Below, piece by piece: positions 1 through 8,163 of a DNA stretch of 42,545 nt. This DNA is from Candidatus Omnitrophota bacterium (lineage in GTDB: Bacteria > Omnitrophota > Gorgyraeia > Duberdicusellales > 4484-171), in the NCBI GenBank assembly GCA_028692655.1, contig JAQUWY010000013.1:1-42545 (forward strand), read 5' to 3'. The notes beneath the pieces are model-generated. The model ran no database searches and was not told the origin of the DNA. It was given only the letters and a program-made list of their open reading frames with translations. Both the position numbers and the translations under genes were made by a program. Each line of letters opens with the position of its first letter. Within the stretch, counting starts at the first letter, position 1.

Positions 1-119
1 TGGATATATTCATGTATTTAACCCTTAAAGAAGAAGGGCTTATTATAAATGGGGCTTTTGAGGATATGCCAACAGCAAAAGAGGAAAACGCTTCTTTAGA
101 GTTTGCGAATAATTCTTGA
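1..119 (+). CDS. C-terminal end of an unidentified protein (partial at window edge)
   Basis: Reading frame 3 is open from the first complete codon at base 3 to a TGA at 117-119, giving 38 residues that end in EFANNS. The other two forward frames close within about 30 bases, and the peptide has a normal acidic, protein-like composition, so it is probably the tail of a gene that starts outside the window. Nothing in it identifies a family. A weak hairpin (TTTCTT-TG-AAGAAA) lies just downstream and could help end transcription. The ORF track misses it because no start codon is inside the window. Confidence 0.45.
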   Translation, partial: DIFMYLTLKEEGLIINGAFEDMPTAKEENASLEFANNS

Positions 120-204
120 CAGTACTTAACGGTTTTCTTTGAAGAAATTGTTTTGCAAGATATCGAGAAAAGTTTTCTTTTGGGAAGATTTGCTTTTAGG
201 CTTC

Positions 205-320
205 GACATAATTTTGGCAGGCTAGCCTGCCAAGCCGTAGCTTTAGCGAAGGCTGGTGGAGGTGGCGGGAATCGTATGAAAACTGCTCGCAGAGCAGCGT
301 CCGAAGGACTCCTCTTTTCA
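205..320. repeat. Cluster of short palindromic repeats next to tmRNA
   Basis: This non-coding stretch is built from short inverted repeats. A perfect 16-bp palindrome, GGCAGGCTAGCCTGCC, lies at 216-231. It is followed by an imperfect hairpin (CCAAGCC ... GGCTGG) and then by a copy of the tmRNA 3' end. Two adjacent three-base-loop hairpins follow: CTGCTC-GCA-GAGCAG (283-297) and GTCC-GAA-GGAC (299-309). The 63-aa ORF at 153-344 is an artefact across these repeats. The arrangement resembles dispersed REP-like elements. Whether it is dispersed in this genome cannot be seen from one window. Confidence 0.6.
254..274 (-). repeat. Second copy of the tmRNA 3' end (possible att remnant)
   Basis: Bases 256-274 (GTGGAGGTGGCGGGAATCG) are identical over 19 bp to 397-415, the acceptor and T-arm 3' side of the tmRNA gene. 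Read on the minus strand, this copy continues CACCTCC-A-CCA, so it carries an encoded CCA that the intact gene lacks. Identity stops inside the T-loop, with no D-arm, anticodon arm or other tRNA parts nearby. This is the usual shape of an attachment-site repeat left by an element that targets tmRNA or tRNA 3' ends, but no integrase gene is in the window. Confidence 0.55.
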
Positions 321-397
321 TCCGATAATGTATTAGGCAATTAGGCGTTATGCAGGCCTGGGAGTTATAAATAAATGTTTAAAAATTGTACACTTAG

Positions 398-753
398 TGG
401 AGGTGGCGGGAATCGAACCCGCGTCCTCAAAAGCGTAACAAAAAACCTCTACATGCATAGCCTTATCTTTAATCTTTTTTTTAAGGGCTCCAAAAGGCGG
501 GATTCCTTAAAAAGCAGCCTTATATAGTTTCGAAACTAACTCCTAAGGCAAAAAGTAAGTTTCTATCCTCAAGTTTTAACCCTTATGGCTTCCGAGGCAG
601 AAGGCACAAGAGTCCTGCTTAGCTAATTGCGTGAGCAGGTGCTGTAACGAAAGGTGTTGCCTTTGTTTTTTTGTAGGCCCTCTTAACGCAGTGGTCTACC
701 CCCGCGGCATGCGCCTTTTTGCCTAACTTTTGAGTCGAAACCTTTTCACCCCC
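398..753 (-). ncRNA. ssrA: tmRNA (transfer-messenger RNA)
   Basis: The minus-strand 5' end reads GGGGGTGAAAAGGTTTCGAC and the 3' end reads GGTTCGATTCCCGCCACCTCCA. GGGGGTG pairs with CACCTCC to form a seven-base-pair acceptor stem, with A as discriminator; CCA is not encoded. The conserved GGCGCATGCCG block of the first pseudoknot region follows the 5' domain. About 12 nt after that pseudoknot is a GCA that fits as resume codon. The frame from it would give a tag ATPFVTAPAHAIS ending at a TAA inside the loop of the CCTGCT/AGCAGG hairpin. Length is about 356 nt, normal for a one-piece tmRNA that rescues stalled ribosomes with SmpB. The tag reading is tentative; the RNA identity is secure. Confidence 0.93.
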
Positions 754-932
754 TTAATGAGGCCAGCATTTTTTAAGCTCGAAGAGCGTAGAAAAAAATG
801 TTAAGCCGAGTTAATTTCGCCGAGATTACAATAAGCTTCCTTCGTAAATTTATTTTATATAAAGGCGAAGCGAAATCTACTCCTCAAACATATCATAAAC
901 TGCAGCTTTTGGCAAGAATAGTAAAAAAGGGC

Positions 933-960
933 TTGAATTTTTTAGAAGACGAGTTATTAT
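933..960 (+). promoter_or_regulatory. Possible sigma70-type promoter for the SurA-like gene
   Basis: TTGAAT (933-938) and TATTAT (955-960) are separated by 16 bases just before the gene at 968. The predicted transcription start would lie very close to the first ATG, which fits better if translation starts at the fourth codon (ATG at 977). The rest of 754-932 shows no gene; it holds an inverted pair ATTTCGC/GCGAAAT of unknown meaning and should contain the tmRNA promoter, which I could not place. Confidence 0.3.
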
Positions 961-967
961 AAGGCTT

Positions 968-2374
968 ATGTTAAATATGATACGAGACAAGCATGCGAAG
1001 CGAATCCTATGGGGGCTGCTCCTGGTGATTCTTCCGGCTTTTGTACTTTGGGGAGGGATTTCTTCTCTGAGGGGAAAGAAAAAGGCAAGAATAGGAACTA
1101 TAGCTAATAGGGAAATAACTTCTGCCCAGTTTAATGACTCTTTAAAAATGGCTCAGCTTTACTTACTGCTTTCGCCCGGAGACTCTAAAAAGATAAGCCG
1201 GGTAGAACTGGAAAATCTTGGGCTGGATTTTATGGTATTACTCTGGAAAGCTGAAAAAGATAATATCACGGCAAGCAACGAGGAAGTAGCAAACTATATT
1301 ATAAATGTTTTTTTTCAGGGAAAAAAGTTTGATAAAAGCAGTTATAACAATTTCCTCAAAATAATTTCACGCCGATACAACTTAAATCTTAGCCCCAGAA
1401 ACTTCGAAGAGTATATAAGAAAATTCATAATGATAGATAAATTATTTGCAAAATATGTCAATGTTGATATAAAAGATTCCGAAGTAAAAGAGCTCTATTT
1501 AAGAGACAACCAGAAAGCTAAAATAGCTTACCTGTTAATACCTTACAATAGATTCAAATTTGATTCCGGTGTAACTTCTGCAGAACTTGAAGAGTTTTAT
1601 GATGAGAATACTCAGCTATTCCATAAAGAACCTAAAGTTAATATAGCTTATTTGCTTATTGATGAAAAAGATTCTTTAGGCGACGAAACTCTGAAAAAAT
1701 TACCTAAAATTAAAACTCTACAGGATTTAGAAACTGAATTTCCAAATGGAATAAAGGAAACCGGCCTTATAGGAATCGATGATCCTATTGACGAAATAGG
1801 CTGGCAGCCAGAAATAAACAAAATCGCCTTCTCGTTAAAAATAAACGCCGCAAGCCCTCTGCTTCAAACGGAAAGGGGTTTACTTATTATAAGCAAAAAA
1901 GAAGAAATTGCGGGATTTACCCCTCCCTTATCCGACATCAAAAATGAAGTTAAGAATAAAATGCTTGAAAATATTTCCCATCGAGAAACAGAAAGATTTG
2001 CTTTAGCGGTCCTTGAAAAAATGAATACCGGAAAAACTAAGAATTTAAAGAAAATAGCCGTAAAAGAAAAAATTGAGTACAAAGAAACTGATTATTTCAA
2101 ATATTACGACTATATTGAAGGGCTGGGTTTAGAGCCCGATGTCAGCGAAATAGTTTTCTCTATGGATAAAGAGCAGATATACGAAAAACCTCTACTATTT
2201 GACAACGGAGCCTATATAATTCAGCTTATTGATATTCTTGATTTCAATGAGAAGGATTTTGAAAAGAAAAAACAAGCCTATATCGACGTAATTCTTAAGA
2301 GTAAAGTGATAGAAAGAAAAATCCGCTTCTTGGATGAGATACGCAAAGAAGCTCAGCTCCAAGCCGCATCGTAA
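968..2374 (+). CDS. Membrane-anchored SurA/PpiD-like periplasmic folding factor
   Basis: The 468-residue protein starts with a short basic segment and one hydrophobic anchor (about residues 13-32), followed by a lysine-rich stretch and then a long soluble part, the layout of PpiD. Residues about 40-190 resemble the SurA N-terminal chaperone domain. Residues about 210-310 resemble a parvulin domain, with the late-parvulin pattern of an IAFSLK-type helix, a proline-containing strand and a G-L-L-I-I strand, but the early catalytic strand is poorly conserved, so isomerase activity is doubtful. It probably assists folding of exported or outer-membrane proteins. It is the only complete plus-strand gene. 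An AAGG lies three bases before ATG 968, so ATG 977 is a possible alternative start. Confidence 0.7.
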   Translation: MLNMIRDKHAKRILWGLLLVILPAFVLWGGISSLRGKKKARIGTIANREITSAQFNDSLKMAQLYLLLSPGDSKKISRVELENLGLDFMVLLWKAEKDNITASNEEVANYIINVFFQGKKFDKSSYNNFLKIISRRYNLNLSPRNFEEYIRKFIMIDKLFAKYVNVDIKDSEVKELYLRDNQKAKIAYLLIPYNRFKFDSGVTSAELEEFYDENTQLFHKEPKVNIAYLLIDEKDSLGDETLKKLPKIKTLQDLETEFPNGIKETGLIGIDDPIDEIGWQPEINKIAFSLKINAASPLLQTERGLLIISKKEEIAGFTPPLSDIKNEVKNKMLENISHRETERFALAVLEKMNTGKTKNLKKIAVKEKIEYKETDYFKYYDYIEGLGLEPDVSEIVFSMDKEQIYEKPLLFDNGAYIIQLIDILDFNEKDFEKKKQAYIDVILKSKVIERKIRFLDEIRKEAQLQAAS

Positions 2375-2381
2375 ATACCCA

Positions 2382-2434
2382 TAAATAAAAATTACCCCGC
2401 TAAAAATAAACTACATTATTTCTAGAGGGGTAAT
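2382..2434 (-). terminator. Terminator after the ferredoxin gene
   Basis: ATTACCCC (2391-2398) pairs with GGGGTAAT (2427-2434) around a 28-base loop that contains an inner AAATAA/TTATTT pairing. On the minus strand the stem is followed by TTTTTATTT, as expected for a rho-independent terminator of the nifJ-ferredoxin transcript. It sits between convergent genes and may also slow plus-strand transcription, although the plus side lacks a T run. Confidence 0.55.
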
Positions 2435-2463
2435 GTTGTTGGAATATCTAAAATAATAATCTG

Positions 2464-2649
2464 TTATTCTACGATAATCGCATTAACCGGGCATTGCGAG
2501 GCAGTTTCGTTCATATCACAGCCTTCGGGAACTTGGCTGTTCTTTACTTTCGCTATACCGTCGTCTCCCAGTTCGAAAACTTCCGGGCAGGCGTTGACAC
2601 ACAAACCGCATCCTACACAAGCATTCTCATCAATTTTAACCTTGGCCAT
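2464..2649 (-). CDS. Single-cluster [4Fe-4S] ferredoxin
   Basis: This 61-residue protein carries low-potential electrons in the cytoplasm. Cys11, Cys14 and Cys17 (CVGCGLC) plus Cys53 (the CPVNAI motif) are placed to bind one [4Fe-4S] cluster. Cys21 and Cys44 are in the positions that form a disulfide or are left over in Thermotoga-type single-cluster ferredoxins. The start is fixed by a strong AAAGGAGG just upstream. It follows nifJ by about 60 bases on the same strand and is the likely electron acceptor of that enzyme. Length and motif spacing are typical for the family. Confidence 0.95.
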   Translation of the reverse strand: MAKVKIDENACVGCGLCVNACPEVFELGDDGIAKVKNSQVPEGCDMNETASQCPVNAIIVE

Positions 2650-2678
2650 TTTCCTCCTCCTTTCCTGAAATTACCTCA

Positions 2679-2684
2679 ATTATA
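2679..2684 (-). promoter_or_regulatory. Possible -10 box for the ferredoxin gene
   Basis: A perfect TATAAT (minus strand) lies about 30 bases before the ferredoxin start, between nifJ and the ferredoxin gene. No good -35 box is present 16-18 bases upstream. It may allow extra ferredoxin transcription independent of nifJ. Confidence 0.3.
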
Positions 2685-2711
2685 CACCCTACAAGTTAGC
2701 TTCCCTTTTGC

Positions 2712-5700
2712 TTATTTTGTATCTTTGCCGCACTCCATCTTCGCTAAATATTCATAAAGCCTATAGCGCCGGTTAACATCTTTTTGAGCAAGATCAAGAA
2801 GGCTTTTTGCGCGCCCTGGATCTATTGACTGAAGAGCCTTGAACCTATTTTCGTTATAGATATAATCCTCTAAAGAAATACTCGGCGCTTTGCTATCAAG
2901 CTGTAAAGGATTCTTGCCTTCTTTCACAAGATCGGGATTAAACCGGATTAAAGGCCAATCTCCGGAAAGCACTGCCTTTTTCTGTTCATCCATCCCCTTA
3001 GTCATATTAATACCATGAGCAATACAGTGAGTATAAGCTATAACTATAGAAGGCCCGTCGTAGCTTTCCGCCTCTATCATGGCCCGTATAACCTGCATGG
3101 GATTTGCTCCGAGAGCAACCCGCGCCACATATATATTGGAATAAGTCATGGCTAACATAGCTAAATCCTTCTTGGGCATAGCCTTACCCGCAGCTGCAAA
3201 TTTAGCTATAGCGGCCATTGGTGTAGCTTTAGACATTTGGCCCCCAGTGTTTGAATACACACCTGTATCTAATACAAGAACGTTTACGTTTTTGCCGGAG
3301 GCTAAAACATGGTCCAGGCCTCCATAGCCTATGTCATAAGCCCAGCCATCGCCCCCTAATATCCAAACGCTCTTTTTGACCAGATAGTCAGCAATAGTTT
3401 TGAGCTCCTGAGACATTTTATTCTCTTTTCCTGCGGCAAGAATTTGTTTTAGTTTAGAAACTCTCTGCCTTTGCGCCTCAATATCTTGATGAGTTTTTTG
3501 AACAGCGGTAATAATTTCTTCAAAGAATCCAGCTTGGCCCTTAAAATCTTTAATCTGAGACACTTCTTTGAGTAAAATTTTAGCTTTATCAGTTATTTGG
3601 TCAACGCTCAGGCGCATACCAAATCCAAATTCAGCATTATCTTCAAAAAGTGAGTTTGACCAGGCTGGCCCCCTGCCCTTACAGTCAACGCAATAAGGGG
3701 TCGCCGGCAAATTTCCGCCATAAATGGACGAGCAGCCGGTAGCGTTAGCAATCAAAGCCCTGTCACCAAATAATTGGCTCAGTAATTTAACATAAGGTGT
3801 TTCGCCGCAGCCGGCGCAGGCTCCGGAAAATTCAAACAGAGGCCTTAACAGCTGAGACCCTTTCACAGTATTAATACCAAAAGGAAGTTCCTCTATCTTT
3901 AAATCCGGTAAATCCAGAAAGAAATTGAAATTTTTACTTTCTGACTGGCGAATTTCAACCTGTGAAACCATATTTAGAGCTTTTTTTCCGGTAGGCTTAT
4001 TGTTTTGGTCTTTTTTAAAAGCCGGACATATGTTAACACAAGCCCCGCAGCCAGTACAATCTTCAGGCGCTACCTGGATAGACAAAAGCTTTTCCGTAAG
4101 GCCCGGGCCTTTGGCCAGAGTTGTTTTAAAAGTTTTAGGAGCATTCTTTAAGAGTTTCTCATCAAATATTTTCATCCTAATTGCTGCATGCGGGCAGACC
4201 AAGGAGCATTGGCCGCACTGAATACAAACTTGAGGGTCCCATTCCGGTATATGAGTGGCTACGTTTCTTTTCTCGAATTGAGAAGTAGCTGTAGGAAATG
4301 TCCCATCAACAGGAAAAGCAGAAACCGGAAGTTCATCGCCCTTGCCTTCTATAATTTTTGCAGTAACTTTCTTGACAAATTCCGGGGCATTTTCCGGAAC
4401 AACTTCCGGGCGTTTAAGGGTACTGGTGGCTTCTTTGGGCACCAACACTTCTTCTATGACCGCAAGAGTTCTGTCCACAGCTTCACAATTCATCTGAACA
4501 ATTTTCTCGCCCTTCTTGCCATAGGTTTTCTTGATAGCTTCTTTTATTGCCAAGATAGCCTTCTCTGCGGGAAGAACGTCAGTTATAGCAAAAAAAGCTG
4601 TCTGCATAATCGTATTGATGCGCGCTCCTAACCCCAGTTTAGCAGCAAGAGAAACAGCATCGATAACATAGAACTTAAGCTTCTTCTCAATGATCACTTT
4701 TTGAACATCAAAAGGCAGCCTGTTCCAAACCTCATCTTTACCATAAGGACTAGCCAGCAGAAAAGTTGCTTCTTTTTCCGCTAGATAAAGCAAGTCGTAC
4801 TTTTCAAGAAAAGAAAAATTATGGCAGGCTACGAAATTTGCCTGCTGAATAAGATATGTGCCTCTTATCGGAGCTTTACCAAAACGCAAATGAGACACAG
4901 TTTGGGAACCGGCCTTTTTAGAATCATAAACGAAATATCCCTGGACGTAGTTGTCCGTCAACTCACCTATTATCTTGATTGAATTTTTGTTAGCACCCAC
5001 GGTACCATCAGAGCCCAACCCGTAAAAAACTCCCCTAAAATTTTTTGGATTCTCAGTGATAAAATCAGTATCCGTAGAAAGGCTTGTGCTGGTTACGTCA
5101 TCATTAATGCCTACAGTAAAATGATTTTTAGGGTTACTAGAAGCTAAATTATCAAATACAGCTTTTACCATACAGGGGCTAAATTCTTTAGAGCCAAGCC
5201 CGTAACGGCCGCCTACTATTTTGGGCCAGGTTTTAAAACCAGTTATACCCCGTTCCATAGCTTCTCCTATAGCCGAACGCACATCTATATAAAGCGGTTC
5301 TCCTACTGCTCCCGGCTCTTTAGTGCGGTCTAGGACAGCTATTGCTTTTAAATTAGCAGGTAGAGCGGCAATAAAATCATCAATGGCAAACGGACGATAA
5401 AGCCTAATTTTAATTAACCCGACCTTTGCTCCCTGCTTATTAAGGAACTCAACCGCTTCCTGGACGGTTTCGGAGCCTGAGCCCATTATCACTATTACTC
5501 TTTCTGCTTCAGGGCTGCCAATATATTCAAAAGGCTTATAAACCCTCGATATTCGGCCGGAAAACCTGGCCATGACATCCTTTACGATTTCGGGAGTTTT
5601 TTGATAAAAACTATTTACAGTTTCTCTTTCTTGAAAGAAAACGTCAGGATTTTGAGAAGTGCCCTTCATAAACGGTTTATCAGGGTTAAGCCCTCTTTGG

Positions 5701-6311
5701 CGATGAGCTTCAACAAGCTCATCGTTAATTAAATATTTTATGTCATCAAAATCAAGAACCTCTATTTTTTGAATTTCATGAGAAGTTCTAAATCCGTCAT
5801 AAGCAAGTATAAAAGGTACACGAGCTTCAAGTGTTGCTTCCTGAGCAATCAAGGCCATGTCCATTACTTCCTGTACGCTTGAAGCAAATAATATCCCAAA
5901 CCCGGTTGAGCGGCAAGCCATAACATCTGAATGATCGCAGAATATAGAAAGCGCGTGCGTTGCTATAGTCCTGGCAGTTACATAAAAAACCGTAGGCGCC
6001 AATTCCCCGGCTATTTTAAACATATTAGGAATCATGAGAAGAAGCCCTTGGGAAGCAGTAAAGGTTGTGGTTAAACTGCCGGCAGTAAGTGCTCCGTGCA
6101 CTGCTCCGGAAGCTCCTCCCTCAGACTGCAATTCTGATACAAGCGGAACCTGGCCCCATATATTTTTAATTCCTTTAGCTGATTTTTCATCCGCCATTTC
6201 TCCTACACCGGAAGAAGGTGTGATAGGATATATAGCTATGACCTCATTGGCCGCATGCGCTATGTAAGCGGCAGCGGTATTGCCATCCATAGTAACTTTA
6301 TTTCTTGCCAT
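2712..6311 (-). CDS. nifJ: Pyruvate:ferredoxin (flavodoxin) oxidoreductase
   Basis: The 1199-residue single-chain enzyme converts pyruvate and CoA to acetyl-CoA, CO2 and reduced ferredoxin in anaerobic carbon metabolism. All expected parts are present in order: the N-terminal pyrimidine-binding domain with YPITPSS near residue 30; a transketolase C-terminal-like domain and the EKR/gamma region in the middle; two ferredoxin-type [4Fe-4S] sites (CIQCGQCSLVCP near 694 and CTGCGACVNICP near 754); the proximal-cluster cysteines in CAGCGETPYV near 830 and GCSS; the TPP/Mg site GDGWAYDIGYGG near 990 with DTGVYSNTGGQ; and a last ligand-type Cys near 1195. The RBS is AGGGGGAG. The ferredoxin gene follows directly. 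Confidence 0.97.
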   Translation of the reverse strand: MARNKVTMDGNTAAAYIAHAANEVIAIYPITPSSGVGEMADEKSAKGIKNIWGQVPLVSELQSEGGASGAVHGALTAGSLTTTFTASQGLLLMIPNMFKIAGELAPTVFYVTARTIATHALSIFCDHSDVMACRSTGFGILFASSVQEVMDMALIAQEATLEARVPFILAYDGFRTSHEIQKIEVLDFDDIKYLINDELVEAHRQRGLNPDKPFMKGTSQNPDVFFQERETVNSFYQKTPEIVKDVMARFSGRISRVYKPFEYIGSPEAERVIVIMGSGSETVQEAVEFLNKQGAKVGLIKIRLYRPFAIDDFIAALPANLKAIAVLDRTKEPGAVGEPLYIDVRSAIGEAMERGITGFKTWPKIVGGRYGLGSKEFSPCMVKAVFDNLASSNPKNHFTVGINDDVTSTSLSTDTDFITENPKNFRGVFYGLGSDGTVGANKNSIKIIGELTDNYVQGYFVYDSKKAGSQTVSHLRFGKAPIRGTYLIQQANFVACHNFSFLEKYDLLYLAEKEATFLLASPYGKDEVWNRLPFDVQKVIIEKKLKFYVIDAVSLAAKLGLGARINTIMQTAFFAITDVLPAEKAILAIKEAIKKTYGKKGEKIVQMNCEAVDRTLAVIEEVLVPKEATSTLKRPEVVPENAPEFVKKVTAKIIEGKGDELPVSAFPVDGTFPTATSQFEKRNVATHIPEWDPQVCIQCGQCSLVCPHAAIRMKIFDEKLLKNAPKTFKTTLAKGPGLTEKLLSIQVAPEDCTGCGACVNICPAFKKDQNNKPTGKKALNMVSQVEIRQSESKNFNFFLDLPDLKIEELPFGINTVKGSQLLRPLFEFSGACAGCGETPYVKLLSQLFGDRALIANATGCSSIYGGNLPATPYCVDCKGRGPAWSNSLFEDNAEFGFGMRLSVDQITDKAKILLKEVSQIKDFKGQAGFFEEIITAVQKTHQDIEAQRQRVSKLKQILAAGKENKMSQELKTIADYLVKKSVWILGGDGWAYDIGYGGLDHVLASGKNVNVLVLDTGVYSNTGGQMSKATPMAAIAKFAAAGKAMPKKDLAMLAMTYSNIYVARVALGANPMQVIRAMIEAESYDGPSIVIAYTHCIAHGINMTKGMDEQKKAVLSGDWPLIRFNPDLVKEGKNPLQLDSKAPSISLEDYIYNENRFKALQSIDPGRAKSLLDLAQKDVNRRYRLYEYLAKMECGKDTK

Positions 6312-6360
6312 TATTCTCCCCCTGACTTTTTCTATTAGAAACTACATTTTTTAAAGATAT

Positions 6361-6389
6361 CTTATAACATAAAAATAAAATCTATGCAA
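6361..6389 (-). promoter_or_regulatory. Possible promoter for nifJ
   Basis: On the minus strand TTGCAT is followed after exactly 17 bases by TATAAG, about 50 bases before the nifJ start. The -35 match is weak (TTG only), so this is a candidate. It overlaps the 3' end of the open frame without a start codon described next. Confidence 0.35.
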
Positions 6390-6394
6390 ACAAA

Positions 6395-6577
6395 TTATGC
6401 CGTCTTAAAAAAGGTCTCAAAAAAAGTCCATCTCAAAAAAGCCTTTATTTTATCCGGAAGCTCTTTGCGATGAAAAACAAGAGTATCTTCGGAGCCTATG
6501 TATTCAACCGAGACTAAGCCTGTTGAATGGGAAAAAAGTCCAATTATTATAAAGAATAAAAGTTTATAGCTGTTAAA
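6395..6577 (-). pseudogene. Open frame without start codon, possible gene remnant
   Basis: Between nifJ and the HD-GYP gene, the minus strand has a 60-codon frame bounded by two TAA stops. It contains no in-frame ATG or GTG near its beginning and no ribosome binding site. The peptide is protein-like: a hydrophobic beginning (LLFFIIIGLF), a middle with TGLVSVEYIGSEDTL, and a basic-aromatic tail. This composition is hard to explain as random AT-rich DNA, so it may be the end of a decayed gene or a small protein using a rare start. I do not recognise the family. The remaining bases of the 312-base gap are AT-rich, with no other structure seen apart from the nifJ promoter candidate. Confidence 0.3.
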
Positions 6578-6623
6578 TTATTTATTTCAACTATTTGTAT
6601 TCTGAACAGTTTACATCTTAATA

Positions 6624-7973
6624 TTAGCTATCTATCCAGAATTCTTTCCTGCCGTTTTTTCTAATCAGTTTAAAGGCTACATCAACAATTTCTGAATCAT
6701 AGCGGATATTCTTTCCTTCTTCCAGCTCCTGGCAGGCTTTTTTTAAACCCAAAGCAGCTCGGTAAGGCCTGTGGTGAGTCATCGCTTCCAAAACATCACT
6801 TACCGCCAATATCCTAGCCTCAACTAATATATTATTACCTTTTAAGCCTCTGGGGTATCCGGAACCATCCAGGCGCTCATGATGCTGGTATATTATTTCC
6901 GCCAAGGGAAAAGGAAATTTTATATCTTTTATCAAATTATAGCAATTTTTAACATGTTCCCGAATCAGGCTGTATTCCAAATCATGCAAGGTGCCTGCCT
7001 TATTAAGAATATCCAGGGGGATACTTATTTTGCCGAGATCATGCAATTCACCTGCGAGTTTTATTGCCAAGAGCCTATCTTCATTCCATCCCAGTGTCCT
7101 GGCAATTTCTTCAGCTATGCCAGCCACATGGCGGGTGTGGCTGAAAGTGTAGGGGTCCCTCATTTCTAATGCCTTGCCTAATACCTCCAAAGCGTTAATC
7201 ATCATTGAAACCCGCTGAGCCTCAAGGTTAGCGTGAGCGGTCATATCCCTGGTTATTCCCATGGTTCCCGTAATCCTGCCTAAACGATCATGCATAGGAA
7301 TTTTAGTCGTAATCACCTGGTTCCAGTCCCCGTTGGGAAGATTTGTCTTTTCTATCTTGCCTACAATGGGTTTGCCTGTATGTAAAACATAATTGTCATC
7401 CTCAAGCATTTGTTTGGCCTGCTCGTAAGGAAAAAAATCAAAGTCTGTTTTACCCAAAATCTCTTCTTCTCTTAAACCTGTCCCTGTAATATAGAACTTA
7501 TTTACTTTCATTATGCGGTTATTTTTATCTTTAAAATAAACAGCATCAGGGATATTATCAAGAAGATTTTTCAAGAAATCCCTCTCCATAAGCATAGAGT
7601 CTTGTATTGATTTTTTCGAAGATATGTCCTGAATTATGCCCTCAATACACTCAGTCCTATTCTTAGTAAACACGCAAGCTGCCGTAAGGCTCACGCATAA
7701 AGATTTGCCGCTTCTATGCTTAAAGCCAGCTTCAAAAAGTTTTATGTTTTTATTTCTCTGCAGTATTTTCAGGAAAATTTCTTTCTCGGCGGGATTCACA
7801 AATAAATCATCCAATGTTATTTTAAGAAAATCCCGGCGGGTAGCATATCCAAGCATACGATACAAAGAAAAATTTGCATCCGCGAACTTTTCACAGGGAA
7901 CAAGTTCGTAACGGAAAAGGCCTATTTCAAGGTTATCGGCTCCGACCTGAGTCAGGCAAAAATCGTCCGTCAT
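6624..7973 (-). CDS. PAS-PAS-HD-GYP protein, probable c-di-GMP phosphodiesterase
   Basis: The 449-residue cytoplasmic signalling protein has two PAS domains (about residues 10-125 and 130-255, the second with NIPDAVYFKDK and GKTDFDFFP) and a C-terminal HD-GYP domain. In the latter, the metal and catalytic residues are visible: a His in SHTRHVAG, HDLGK near 311, the HV of the next helix, and HHERLDGSGYP near 367 with the GYP triad. HD-GYP enzymes degrade cyclic di-GMP. Lying about 10 kb from a type IV pilus-like locus, it could affect surface behaviour, but no direct link is visible. There are no membrane segments and no receiver domain. The RBS is not obvious, so the start is less sure. Confidence 0.9.
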   Translation of the reverse strand: MTDDFCLTQVGADNLEIGLFRYELVPCEKFADANFSLYRMLGYATRRDFLKITLDDLFVNPAEKEIFLKILQRNKNIKLFEAGFKHRSGKSLCVSLTAACVFTKNRTECIEGIIQDISSKKSIQDSMLMERDFLKNLLDNIPDAVYFKDKNNRIMKVNKFYITGTGLREEEILGKTDFDFFPYEQAKQMLEDDNYVLHTGKPIVGKIEKTNLPNGDWNQVITTKIPMHDRLGRITGTMGITRDMTAHANLEAQRVSMMINALEVLGKALEMRDPYTFSHTRHVAGIAEEIARTLGWNEDRLLAIKLAGELHDLGKISIPLDILNKAGTLHDLEYSLIREHVKNCYNLIKDIKFPFPLAEIIYQHHERLDGSGYPRGLKGNNILVEARILAVSDVLEAMTHHRPYRAALGLKKACQELEEGKNIRYDSEIVDVAFKLIRKNGRKEFWIDS

Positions 7974-8038
7974 AAAATTTTTATTTCAATTAATCAATTC
8001 TAAATCTTGATTCTAAGTTTAAAAAATACTTTCATTAA

Positions 8039-8047
8039 ATTATATCA
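8039..8047 (-). promoter_or_regulatory. Extended -10 promoter for the HD-GYP gene
   Basis: The minus strand reads TGATATAAT, a perfect extended -10 element (TG-N-TATAAT), about 66 bases before the start codon. No convincing -35 box precedes it, which is tolerated by extended -10 promoters. The surrounding 7974-8163 stretch shows no gene. Confidence 0.45.
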
Positions 8048-8163
8048 CTCCTTATAGTAAAATCTACTGTAAAATGAGATACTTTTGATCTTTCACTTCG
8101 AAAACTTGGTTTCTCCCATAGCTGTTTACAATACCATTGGGCTAATGAGCTATGCCAATACAT

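Noticed and set aside
254-330. A tRNA gene starting from the acceptor/T-arm-like sequence
   Set aside because: Only the 3' 19-21 bases match; there is no D-arm, anticodon arm or 5' acceptor strand, so it is a fragment copy.
153-344. 63-residue plus-strand ORF
   Set aside because: It runs through the palindromic repeat cluster and the tmRNA 3' copy, has no RBS and a biased, repeat-derived composition.
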